Assembly (NCBI RefSeq): GCF_000308575.1
Contig: NZ_BAFZ01000002.1
Location: 186,001-250,000 of the forward strand
Direction of reading: 5' to 3'
Source of the DNA: Nocardia exalbida NBRC 100660
Lineage (GTDB): Bacteria > Actinomycetota > Actinomycetes > Mycobacteriales > Mycobacteriaceae
Length of the DNA stretch: 64,000 bases
Position 1 is the first letter of the stretch. The number at the start of each line of letters is the position of its first letter. Below are positions 56,944 through 64,000 of the stretch, piece by piece. A model generated the notes under the pieces. It worked only from the letters and a program-made list of their open reading frames with translations. It made no database searches and was not told where the DNA came from. Both the position numbers and the translations under genes were made by a program.

Positions 56944-57007
56944 TACCTATCGGTACATTACCCTTGCGTGACCGAGGTGGAACCTTCTAGTTTTATACCG
57001 AATGGTA
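56944..57007. promoter_or_regulatory. Paired TetR operators TACC-N4-GGTA
   Basis: tacctatcggta (56944-56955) and taccgaatggta (56996-57007) share the palindrome TACC-N4-GGTA, a common TetR-family half-site pattern. They are 52 bp apart, one near each divergent gene start, in a locally AT-rich gap. Confidence 0.7.
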
Positions 57008-57026
57008 AATAACTAAGGAGTGGTGC

Positions 57027-58106
57027 ATGATCCGAGTCGGAGTTGTCGGGGCCAGCGGTTGGGCGGACAGCTCACACCTGCCCGCGCTCACAGCGCTCGA
57101 GGAGTTCGACGTGACCGCGGTCGCGACCACCAACCAGGCCAGCGCGGACCGAGTGGCCGCCGCCCACGGCGTACGGTACGCCTTCGCCGACGCACGCGAA
57201 CTCACCGCGCACCCCGAGGTCGACCTGGTCGTCGTCTCGGTGAAGGCTTCCGGGCATGCCGCCGTGATCAGTGCAGCGCTCGACGCAGGCAAGCACGTCG
57301 TGTCCGAGTGGCCGCTAGGCATCGACGCCGACGAAGCGGGCGAGCTGACCGAGGCCGCCACCGCCGCCGGTGTCGTTCACGCGGTCGTCCTGCAGGGGCA
57401 TCACTCCCCGAGCGCCCGCTTCGTCACGGACCTCCTGGCCGACGGCCGGATCGGCACGCTCGAATCGGTCTCGCTGGTGGCGGAGGGTGCCCCCTGGGGA
57501 GGTAGTCGGATATGGCCCGACCTGGTGTTCGGACTCGACCCCGCGGAGGGAACCAATATCCTGACCATCATGGCCGGTCACTTCCTGGCGACACTCGAAG
57601 GGGTTGCGGGCTCACTGACCGAAGTCTCCGCACGGCTGCCCCGCACCCACGACCGCGTTCTCGTCACCGGGACAGAGCGGACTGCGACCAACGCCACGCC
57701 CAGCCATGTGCTGCTGCACGGAATTCTGGCCGGCGGTGCAACCGCCTCGGTCGCCGTACATGGCGGCAACGGGCCCGCCCGGTACGGATTCCGGCTCGAA
57801 CTAGTCGGCAGTGACGCAACGTTGACCGCCATCCCAGCCCAGCCCGGGACATTCATCCACTGGGGCGACTGGGACATCCGGATCGGCAACGAGGTCCTGA
57901 CCGTGCCCGCCAACTATCGCACCGTTCCCGCCAGCGTCCAGTCCGGCCCACCTGCCAACATCGCAGCCCTCTACCAGGAGGTCGCCCAAGCCATCACCGA
58001 AGCGCGGCAACCGCACCCCAGCTTCGAGACCGCCCTGCGCCATCACCGCCTGCTCGCCGCCATCGAACAATCCGCAGCAGAAGGAATTACGCAGGACATC
58101 TCGTAA
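57027..58106 (+). CDS. Gfo/Idh/MocA-family oxidoreductase
   Basis: A 359-residue NAD(P)-dependent oxidoreductase. The N-terminal Rossmann turn is VGVVGASGWADSSHLPAL and the family motif EWPLG replaces the usual EKP (HVVSEWPLGIDADEAGEL), so the conserved Lys of EKP is missing. The C-terminal alpha/beta domain (about 125-330) contains TNILTIMAGHFLATLEGVAG with the His expected in substrate binding. RBS AGGAG at 57016-57020. It is probably controlled by the divergent TetR regulator. Substrate unknown. Confidence 0.9.
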   Translation: MIRVGVVGASGWADSSHLPALTALEEFDVTAVATTNQASADRVAAAHGVRYAFADARELTAHPEVDLVVVSVKASGHAAVISAALDAGKHVVSEWPLGIDADEAGELTEAATAAGVVHAVVLQGHHSPSARFVTDLLADGRIGTLESVSLVAEGAPWGGSRIWPDLVFGLDPAEGTNILTIMAGHFLATLEGVAGSLTEVSARLPRTHDRVLVTGTERTATNATPSHVLLHGILAGGATASVAVHGGNGPARYGFRLELVGSDATLTAIPAQPGTFIHWGDWDIRIGNEVLTVPANYRTVPASVQSGPPANIAALYQEVAQAITEARQPHPSFETALRHHRLLAAIEQSAAEGITQDIS

Positions 58107-58549
58107 CCGGCGCGGAGCCCCGGCAACATCCAGCGGTGGCCGTTCCGAACGCTCTCTCATCGGGTTATTTCAGGACCGCGATCGAGGTCGACATCGAGGC
58201 CGAACTCGCCCAGCTCGGACCCACCGGATACCGCACTCTACGGGTCCGCGACACCCTGTTCTGACCTTGTCCGGCGCACCCACCTGCTAGCAGCGTTCGC
58301 TGTGACCGGGCACCCGCCTGTTCGCCCGCGCCCTGCACCGCGTGATCGCCGGTGGGCGTCCTTTCCGGCGAGGGTGGCACATGGTCGCGGCATTTTCCGA
58401 GAAGAGGTCTCCAGGGTGTGCCACTCGCGGGTCGACCATGATGAAGTCGCAGGTCCGGGCGGGAGGGGTGCGGCCTCTGCGCTGGGGAGACCGTGGGTCG
58501 ACGTCATATCGGGATAACAACCCGATCGCAGAGGCAGCTGATACGGAAT
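58107..58549. other. About 440-bp gap, possible gene relic only
   Basis: Open frames here have poor coding character. One short protein-like stretch, GYFRTAIEVDIEAELAQLG to RVRDTLF, ends at 58264 in a frame from GTG 58136 (42 residues) and may be the tail of a lost gene. A small hairpin (atcggg/cccgat, about 58506-58525) is also seen. Nothing else is supported. Confidence 0.3.
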
Positions 58550-58589
58550 CGGCCCGGCTCCTGACGTTTCGAGTCAGTGGGCCGGGCCG
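58550..58589 (-). terminator. Terminator after the DUF397 gene
   Basis: Stem cggcccggc (58550-58558) with gccgggccg (58581-58589) and an inner ctgac/gtcag pair, 16 nt beyond the DUF397 stop on the minus strand. Confidence 0.65.
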
Positions 58590-58604
58590 TGTCGGTCGAT
58601 GTGG

Positions 58605-58811
58605 TCAGTGGCGGTGGAATGCGCCATCCGTCACGCCTGCGGTGAAGGCGTCCCATTCGCCGGGGGTGAATACCAGCGCGGGGCCGGTCGGGTTCTTCGA
58701 GTCGCGTACGCCGACCGAGCCCCCGTCGAGATAAGCGACCTCCACGCAGTCCCCGCCCGCCTGGCTATAACTACTCTTGAACCAGCTCGCGTTGGATAAT
58801 TCCCTGGTCAC
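58605..58811 (-). CDS. DUF397 protein
   Basis: A 68-residue protein with the DUF397 pattern: WFKSSYSQAGGDCVEVAY, then VGVRDSKNPTGPALVFTPGEWDAFTAGV. GTG 58811 overlaps the stop of the upstream XRE gene by four bases. In Streptomyces, DUF397 proteins pair with XRE/DUF5753 regulators in whiJ-type sets and modulate them by direct contact, in some cases like antitoxins. Confidence 0.92.
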   Translation of the reverse strand: MTRELSNASWFKSSYSQAGGDCVEVAYLDGGSVGVRDSKNPTGPALVFTPGEWDAFTAGVTDGAFHRH

Positions 58812-59701
58812 GCGCCGTACTCCTCTGCGATCTGCTGCACCAAGATTCTGGTGTCACTTTCGCTCAACGCTACCTGGCGAAGGCTTGCCGCTGTCGCCCT
58901 GTGGCGCTCGATCACCCAATCGTCTTCCAGGAACAACGCACCTGTGAAGCCTTCCACGAAGACAACCGGCGGCTCCGGCACTCGGCTCAGATGGAGGGCG
59001 GGAAATTCGAACAGGGTGAACGACTGAACTACCAAGCCCGGGTGTCCACCGGTATCGAAGGGGATTACGCGGATGGAGACGTTCGGAAGACTTCCAACAT
59101 CGAGGAGGTAGGGCAACTGCTGTGCCATCACATCTCGCCCACCGACCTGGTGCCGCAGTACGGACTCGGACAACAGCACTTCCAGCGAGAAGCTCGGGTC
59201 TTCAGCAAGCCGACGCTGCCGCCGCGCGGTCAACTCGAGTCGTCGCTCCACGTCCACAGCTGACATGGCCGGATCGGTCGTCCGTGCAATCCATCTGCGA
59301 TACCCGGCGGTTTGCAGCAGGCCAGGCAGCAGCGTGAGTTGGAAGGCGGTCATGCGGGAGCACGCTTGCTCCAAGCTCATGAAGTGATCGAAGTGTGGGT
59401 TGACCACATCGGCGTAGGCGCGCCACCAGCCATTGGAAGGGTCGCCCTTGGCTGCTTTGACTTCTTGGAGCAGGCCCAGCACTTCGGCTTTGGCATCTCC
59501 ATCCGCCTCGTAGAAGTCCAGCAAGTCACGAAGCTGCGCCGTGCTGATCCTGACTACCTGCCCGTCTTCTAACCTTCCGATGCCCTGCTTGGACACCTCG
59601 ATCGCCAGCCCTGCCGCAAGTTGGCTCTTCTTGGCTTTGGAGCGCAGTTCGCGGAGTCGGCGTCCGAGCGCACGCCGGGGAAGGGTGGACCCTCCTGCCA
59701 T
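58808..59701 (-). CDS. XRE-family regulator with DUF5753 domain
   Basis: A 297-residue regulator. The N-terminal helix-turn-helix reads LGRRLRELRSKAKKSQLAAGLAIEVSKQGIGRLEDGQVVRIS (residues 12-55). The DUF5753 domain (about 95-285) carries FQLTLLPGLLQTAGYRRWI, ARRQRRLAEDPSFSLEVLLSESVLRHQVGG and RVIPFDTGGHPGL. With the DUF397 partner and the divergent methyltransferase set it forms a whiJ-like module; such regulators affect development or antibiotic production in Streptomyces. The role here is not known. Confidence 0.93.
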   Translation of the reverse strand: MAGGSTLPRRALGRRLRELRSKAKKSQLAAGLAIEVSKQGIGRLEDGQVVRISTAQLRDLLDFYEADGDAKAEVLGLLQEVKAAKGDPSNGWWRAYADVVNPHFDHFMSLEQACSRMTAFQLTLLPGLLQTAGYRRWIARTTDPAMSAVDVERRLELTARRQRRLAEDPSFSLEVLLSESVLRHQVGGRDVMAQQLPYLLDVGSLPNVSIRVIPFDTGGHPGLVVQSFTLFEFPALHLSRVPEPPVVFVEGFTGALFLEDDWVIERHRATAASLRQVALSESDTRILVQQIAEEYGA

Positions 59702-59732
59702 TGCTTAGCCTCGCTATCTGATGTGACCCGTA

Positions 59733-59785
59733 CTGGACCGAAACGTGCTGGACCGGTCTGTGGAGGCCCGCCTTCGGCTGGACCG
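59733..59785. promoter_or_regulatory. Direct repeats ctggaccg in divergent gap
   Basis: ctggaccg occurs at 59733, 59748 and 59778 within the gap between the XRE gene and the divergent hypothetical gene. Spacings of 15 and 30 bp place them on a regular helical face, which suits binding of the adjacent XRE regulator. Related ttggacagtcc follows near 59830. Confidence 0.45.
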
Positions 59786-59999
59786 CCCCATACTGGCCAT
59801 CCAGTGTAATTGATGGAATGTCCTTGTTGGACAGTCCAGTTGAGCCCTTTTGTTGTGTACTGAGTAGGCGCCCGGCAACGAGAGCTGTTGATCCAGCCAA
59901 TATTCCGTTCTCGTTCGCACGCCCGGTCGCTCCCGACGCCAACCGGCCGGGGCCGGGCGCCCTTCGCACGACCTTCGATCCGAGTAGGGGGCTTTCGAG

Positions 60000-60518
60000 A
60001 TGGACCATGAGCCGTTCGAGGACACACCGGTCTCGCGGTGCCAGTTCTACCGCCGCGCATGCGGTCTACCCGCTGTCATCGACCCGCCCGGATTGGGGCG
60101 GATCGTCGTGCATGCGGGCAGCGTGTGGGGGATCACGATGCCCGCGCGGTTGGGGCAGGCGGTGCGGGCGCATCTGCACGGACAGGGGAATTCGGTCGGG
60201 CCGATCATCGGCCATCCACGCTCCGGCAGGTGGACGTTCTTGATTCGGCCGGATCTCGGGGAGGTCGATGACATGCGGCTGTTCGCAGAGCTGTTTCGGC
60301 TGGATGTGTCCGTCGCTCGTGCGGGGGCGGCGATCGCGCTGCCGTCGCCCACCGCCTCGGCGGGTGCGATTCGTCTGTGGATTGAACCGCCTGCCAATGC
60401 GTTTCGGCCGTCCGGCCTCGCCGTGGTAGAGGCGATCCGCGCTTGGGCCGATCAAATTCCCCGCCGTCGGACGCGCGATGGTGACCGGCCATTCGACATC
60501 ACCGAGGTACACGGGTGA
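60000..60518 (+). CDS. Hypothetical protein of a whiJ-like module
   Basis: A 172-residue soluble protein. The stretch VIDPPGLGRIVVHAGSVWGITMPARLGQAVRAHL followed by GPIIGHPRSGRWTFLIRPDL looks like a compact alpha/beta domain, and such proteins recur beside DUF397/XRE/methyltransferase genes in actinobacteria. I cannot name a family with certainty. TGA and the next ATG overlap by one base (TGATG), so it is translationally coupled to the membrane protein gene. Confidence 0.7.
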   Translation: MDHEPFEDTPVSRCQFYRRACGLPAVIDPPGLGRIVVHAGSVWGITMPARLGQAVRAHLHGQGNSVGPIIGHPRSGRWTFLIRPDLGEVDDMRLFAELFRLDVSVARAGAAIALPSPTASAGAIRLWIEPPANAFRPSGLAVVEAIRAWADQIPRRRTRDGDRPFDITEVHG

Positions 60519-60724
60519 TGGTCGCGATTGTCATCGCTGGAGTCGTGCTGTGGTTCGTGGCGAACTTCCTGGTCGCGATGGCGGTTCTGGAACGCCGCGT
60601 CGGGCGCGAAGTTCCGCGCTACGAACCTCTTCCGGCGACGGTCACAGGCGCCGTGGCATGGATGCGGGCACAGACACTGCCGACCACCCGCCCGCTGGTC
60701 GCCGCGAACCGGGCATCGGCGTGA
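60518..60724 (+). CDS. Small single-helix membrane protein
   Basis: About 68 residues with one N-terminal membrane helix (MVAIVIAGVVLWFVANFLVAMAVL) and a basic, Pro-rich cytosolic tail. No family recognised. It sits between two coupled genes: its start overlaps the previous stop, and the next gene's GTG overlaps its own stop. Confidence 0.6.
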   Translation: MVAIVIAGVVLWFVANFLVAMAVLERRVGREVPRYEPLPATVTGAVAWMRAQTLPTTRPLVAANRASA

Positions 60725-61581
60725 ACGCCCTTATGCCGGGGGAACTCCCGCACGGAACCGGTGTGCGTGCACCGGTCGGGCCGGACCCGACGCGCCCCAG
60801 CATCGCTCGGGTACACGATTACAGCCTCGGAGGCAAAGACAACTACGAAGTCGACCGGCGCTTCTTCCATGACATCCTCCAACTCGCCCCGAACATGCGA
60901 AAAGTGCCTTCGATGTCGCGACTTTGGCTGGATCGCCTCGTCCGCCACCTCGTAGGCGAGGTCGGTATCGACCAGATCGTCGACCTCGGGGCCGGGCTGC
61001 CCGCCGCTACGAACATTCACGAGATCGCGCACCAGTACGACAGGGGAGCGCGGGTGGTCTACGTGGACAACGATCCGCTCTGCTGCACTCACGGCCGCGC
61101 CCTGCTCGAGCGGCATGCGGGCGTCCGTTACGTGCAAGGTGATCTGACGGAACCGCGAACCCTGCTGCCGGAAATCGCCGGCCACATCGTGCCCGGTCGC
61201 CCGCTCACAGTCATTCTGTCCGGCGTCCTGCATCACGTGCCCGATGAACTCGACCCCGCGGCGATCGCCCGCGCGTACACCGAGTTCCTGTCGCCGGGTT
61301 CGTACCTCGCGATCAGTCACTACCTCGACCCCACGGACAATCCCGCTGCCCACCGGCTCGCCCGCGAACTCGAGCACCGCTTCGTCCACGGCTTGGGTTC
61401 AGGCTGGTTTCGCACCCGCGAACAGATCGCCACCTACTTCGGCGGGCTGGAGCTTGTCGACCCCGGTCTGGTCGAACTCGGCGACTGGTGGCCTTACGGT
61501 CCCGCACCGCGCCGGCGATCAGTAGAGGAACGACTGATGCTGGGCGCGTTGGGCCGTGTACCTCCCCTCAGGACCCGCTGA
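60721..61581 (+). CDS. SAM-dependent methyltransferase (DUF574 family)
   Basis: A 286-residue protein of the actinobacterial DUF574/Methyltransf_19 family. Signatures: RPSIARVHDYSLGGKDNYEVDR near the N-terminus, IVDLGAGLPAATNIHEIA (SAM site), VVYVDNDPLCCTHGRALL and SGVLHHVPDE. These are typical members of the XRE/DUF397 neighbourhoods. GTG 60721 overlaps the previous stop by four bases. Its 3' end overlaps the convergent PNPOx gene by 14 bp. Substrate unknown. Confidence 0.92.
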   Translation: MNALMPGELPHGTGVRAPVGPDPTRPSIARVHDYSLGGKDNYEVDRRFFHDILQLAPNMRKVPSMSRLWLDRLVRHLVGEVGIDQIVDLGAGLPAATNIHEIAHQYDRGARVVYVDNDPLCCTHGRALLERHAGVRYVQGDLTEPRTLLPEIAGHIVPGRPLTVILSGVLHHVPDELDPAAIARAYTEFLSPGSYLAISHYLDPTDNPAAHRLARELEHRFVHGLGSGWFRTREQIATYFGGLELVDPGLVELGDWWPYGPAPRRRSVEERLMLGALGRVPPLRTR

Positions 61582-62200
61582 CCAGCGACTCGGCCAGTTC
61601 GTTCTTCTCCGCCTTCGCTCCGAAGTAGTCGCCGCCCTTGGCTCGCACGTTGTCTGTGCCCCACTCCCGCTGTTCGCGTGGGGCGGGGACCAGGTGCGGG
61701 ATGTGCTTGCGGCAGTGGATATAGGCCTCTTCCACGCGGACCACGACCCAGTGTTCGGCCACGCGGCCCTTGTGGTTGACCGGCAGGTCGGAAACGACGT
61801 TGCGCAGGGCGTGGTCGGAGACGATGTGTGCCGCACCGTTGATGTGCAGTCCGATGAGGTCGCGCACGAAATCGAGAAGCAGTATCCCGACGTGCGCGTT
61901 CTCCAGGATATTGCCGAGGCTGGCCATGACGCCGTTGCCACGGTATTCCGGGTAGGCGATCGTCTGTTCATCGATCACGTGCAGAAAACCGGGCGGTCCG
62001 GCACGGAAACTCGAGTCGCATTCGCCGTTTTTGTCCGCCGTGGCGATGAACGCCATATCCATCCGGCCGATGAAATCGATCATCGCCGGGTTGAGTCGAT
62101 CGAGCATCTGATCGTCGTAGAACCGCTGTGCTCGATCCTGCGTTCCGTACTGTTCTTGCAGCTCACGCTCGCCGCTGCTGCCACTGTGCATGCCGGGCAT
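61568..62200 (-). CDS. Pyridoxamine 5'-phosphate oxidase-fold protein
   Basis: A 210-residue split-barrel flavin-binding protein. The core reads MAFIATADKNGECDSSFRAGPPGF, then TIAYPEYRGNGVMASLGNILENAHVGILLLDF and AEHWVVVRVEEAYIHCRKHIPHL, as in the PNPOx-like group that binds FMN, haem or F420. It is unlikely to be true PdxH. ATG 62200 behind AGAGGGG is chosen over a longer frame, as the upstream extension looks non-coding. Confidence 0.85.
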   Translation of the reverse strand: MPGMHSGSSGERELQEQYGTQDRAQRFYDDQMLDRLNPAMIDFIGRMDMAFIATADKNGECDSSFRAGPPGFLHVIDEQTIAYPEYRGNGVMASLGNILENAHVGILLLDFVRDLIGLHINGAAHIVSDHALRNVVSDLPVNHKGRVAEHWVVVRVEEAYIHCRKHIPHLVPAPREQREWGTDNVRAKGGDYFGAKAEKNELAESLVSGS

Positions 62201-62372
62201 CGCCGCCCCTCTGGTCGCCGGAATCCGGGGTCCACCAGGCTCGACATTGAACCGCGGTCGTACCGAGATCGTGTCGATTTTAGATGAGGATCGCCAGGTA
62301 AAACGTGGAAATCGGCATCGAAAATCCAGCCGATTCGTGTACGTACCAAGCATTTCGGACGATTAGCTAAAA

Positions 62373-62406
62373 GCCGACCGGCCGGAACTGTTTCCGACCG
62401 GTCGGC
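62373..62406 (-). terminator. Terminator of the molybdopterin oxidoreductase gene
   Basis: A 13-bp stem with one wobble (62373-62385 with 62394-62406). Read on the minus strand it is followed directly by TTTT, a classical intrinsic terminator, 26 nt past the stop. Confidence 0.85.
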
Positions 62407-62431
62407 ATTTGCGGGAGTGGTTCGCGGTGTG

Positions 62432-64000
62432 TCAGGCCGGGGTCAGCGTGACCGGAACCCCGTTGAACACGGCGTTGCCGGAGGGCGCGTCGACCACCGA
62501 ATCATCGGTGAGCACATTGGCGTTGACACCCGCGTGCGCGCGGGCCACGGTCTGGCCGCTGTCGGCGTGGCCCCACCCGTGCGGCAGGCTCACCACGCCG
62601 GGCATGATGGCCTCGGTCGGCTCCAGCGGAACCGTCAGGGTCCCGGCGGCCGACTTGACCACCGCTTGATCGCCGAGCCCCAGCCGTGCCACGTCGGCCG
62701 GATTGATGTGCAGTGTGCAGCGATTCGACCCGCTCACCAGCGGCGCGATGTTGTGCATCCAACTGTTGTTGGACCGCAGCTGCCGCCGCCCGATCAGCAC
62801 GATCTCCGGCGCCTCGTCGGCCAGCCGGGCCCGCATCCGCGCCACGTCGTCGAGCAGGGGCTGCGGGGCCAGGTCCACGCGGCCGCTCGCCGTGCGCAGG
62901 ACGCCCGGCAGGCGCGGCCGCAACGGGCCGAGGTCGATGCCGTGCGGGTTGTCCAGCAGCACTTGCAGATTGAGCGTGTTGCCGTTCCATTCGCCGTACG
63001 GCCCGAGGCGCAGCATCAGGTCGATACGCTGCTCGGTGCTGTTCTCGCCGATCAGGTCGCCGCGCCGCTCGGTAAGCCCGGCCTTGTGCAGCAGGCCCGC
63101 GATGACGAGTTCGTCCATGGCGGTGAGTGGATCCATCCCGTCGGAGCCGTTGTGCGGCCTGCCGGTGAGCGCGGCGGCCAGACGTGCCAGGACGCCGGGC
63201 TCGGAGGGCCGGTCACCCAGCGGCACCAGCGGGCGCGAGTAGCGGGTGTAATTGCGCACGGCGAATTGCAGCAGCGCGAAATCGTAGTGCGGGGATTGGG
63301 TGGGACGCGGGGGAGGCAGGATCACATCGGCGTGCCTGGTGGTCTCGTTCACGTAGCGGTCCACGCTCACCATGAAGTCGAGCTGGGCGAATGCCTCGTC
63401 CAGGCGGGCGCCGCTCGGTGCGGACAGCACGGGATTGCCCGCGACCGTCACCAGGGCGCGGATCTGCCCCTCGCCGGGCGTGGTGATCTCGTCGGCGAGC
63501 GTCGCGACGGGCAGCTCGCCCATCGCCTCGGGTAGCTCGCGGACCCGGCTGGTCCAGCGCCCGGCACGGAACGGCTTGGTCCGGGGGATGCCGCCGGCGG
63601 CAGCGGTGGCGAACATCGCTCCGCCGGGGGAGTCGAGGTTGCCGGTCAGCGCGTTGATCGCGTCGACCAGCCATTGCGTGATCGTGCCGAATTCGGCGGT
63701 GCAGGTGCCGATGCGGGCGTACACCGCGGCGGTCGGCGCCGCCGCGAGCTCGCGGGCGAGCCGCACGATCGTGGACGCGGGCACGCCGGTGCGGGCCGCG
63801 ACGGTGTCCGGGTCGAACGGCGCGGCGGTCGCGCGCAATTCGTCCAGCCCGGTGACGTCGACGCGCAGATCGGTCAATTGCTCGGCGAAGAGCGTGTGCA
63901 CGATGCCGAACAGCAGGTAGGCATCGCTGCCCGGCCGGATGAACAGGTGCTCGTCGGCGAGTTTCGCGGTGCGGGTCACCCGAGGGTCGACCACCACGAA
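62432..64000 (-). CDS. Molybdopterin-dependent oxidoreductase, C-terminal part
   Basis: About 523 residues of a protein whose N-terminus lies beyond the right edge. Blocks such as VVVDPRVTRTAKLADEHLFIRPGSDAYLL, the TGNLDSPGGAMF segment, VSVDRYVNETTRHADVILP and the molydop-binding domain (NSWMHNIAPLV, LHINPADVARLGLGDQAVV, VSLPHGWGH) identify the bis-MGD oxidoreductase superfamily (formate dehydrogenase/nitrate reductase type). The iron-sulphur N-terminal domain and the residue that ligates Mo are outside the window, so the substrate cannot be judged. Confidence 0.9.
   Translation of the reverse strand, partial: FVVVDPRVTRTAKLADEHLFIRPGSDAYLLFGIVHTLFAEQLTDLRVDVTGLDELRATAAPFDPDTVAARTGVPASTIVRLARELAAAPTAAVYARIGTCTAEFGTITQWLVDAINALTGNLDSPGGAMFATAAAGGIPRTKPFRAGRWTSRVRELPEAMGELPVATLADEITTPGEGQIRALVTVAGNPVLSAPSGARLDEAFAQLDFMVSVDRYVNETTRHADVILPPPRPTQSPHYDFALLQFAVRNYTRYSRPLVPLGDRPSEPGVLARLAAALTGRPHNGSDGMDPLTAMDELVIAGLLHKAGLTERRGDLIGENSTEQRIDLMLRLGPYGEWNGNTLNLQVLLDNPHGIDLGPLRPRLPGVLRTASGRVDLAPQPLLDDVARMRARLADEAPEIVLIGRRQLRSNNSWMHNIAPLVSGSNRCTLHINPADVARLGLGDQAVVKSAAGTLTVPLEPTEAIMPGVVSLPHGWGHADSGQTVARAHAGVNANVLTDDSVVDAPSGNAVFNGVPVTLTPA

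Noticed and set aside
58238..58520. Overlapping small open frames after the Gfo/Idh/MocA gene
   Set aside because: They have poor composition, no ribosome binding site and no recognisable domain; they may be the remains of an inserted element but cannot be supported.

Overview
The window is high-GC actinobacterial DNA carrying the mycolic-acid and arabinogalactan cell-wall locus of the order Mycobacteriales (Corynebacteriales). The genes found, their order, four tandem antigen-85-type mycolyltransferases and LGFP-repeat proteins point to Nocardia or a close relative such as Rhodococcus. The genus is inferred from gene content; no marker gene was compared.

Layout. 1-46: first codons of an ABC-transporter permease. 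0.2-5.4 kb: HAD phosphatase, a zinc peptidoglycan amidase with LGFP repeats and a divergent SpoIID/LytB-type protein. 5.4-9.3 kb: accessory genes, namely a broken MarR-like gene holding a tandem repeat, a TipA-like MerR regulator, a small membrane protein, and a divergent TetR/SDR pair. 9.6-16.3 kb: the operon glf, glfT2, PAP2 phosphatase, ubiA, aftB, which builds galactan, makes decaprenyl-phosphoryl-arabinose precursor and adds terminal arabinose; it ends in a clear terminator. 16.5-22.9 kb: four mycolyltransferases. 23.0-24.5 kb: DUF732 lipoprotein and the Rv3802c-like cutinase-family lipase. 24.7-25.7 kb: an LLM-family oxidoreductase. 25.9-34.8 kb: fadD32-pks13-accD4, the mycolic condensation operon. 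34.8-35.3 kb: a cyclophilin.

35.5-45.0 kb: two Emb arabinosyltransferases facing each other, with an accessory island between them (47-aa ORF, Uma2-type endonuclease, small ORF, HxlR regulator, quinone-oxidoreductase-like enzyme). 45.0-52.0 kb: a GT-C membrane glycosyltransferase-like protein, aftA, dprE2, dprE1 and divergent gtrA, which supply and use decaprenyl-phosphoryl-arabinose. Together the 9-52 kb genes make galactan, prime and extend arabinan, synthesise mycolate, and attach it to the wall.

52-64 kb is accessory: alpha/beta hydrolase and AraC regulator; a three-gene WXG100-like (type VII secretion type) cassette in which two genes carry single-base frameshifts; a TetR/Gfo-Idh-MocA pair sharing two TACC-N4-GGTA sites; a Streptomyces-whiJ-like set (DUF397, XRE/DUF5753, hypothetical, small membrane protein, SAM methyltransferase); a PNPOx-fold protein; and the C-terminal part of a molybdopterin oxidoreductase running off the right edge.

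Recurring regulatory features are -10-like hexamers 6-10 nt before GTG/ATG starts (probably leaderless mRNAs), stop/start overlaps inside operons, and strong GC-rich terminator hairpins. I saw no rRNA, tRNA, CRISPR array or intact insertion sequence.
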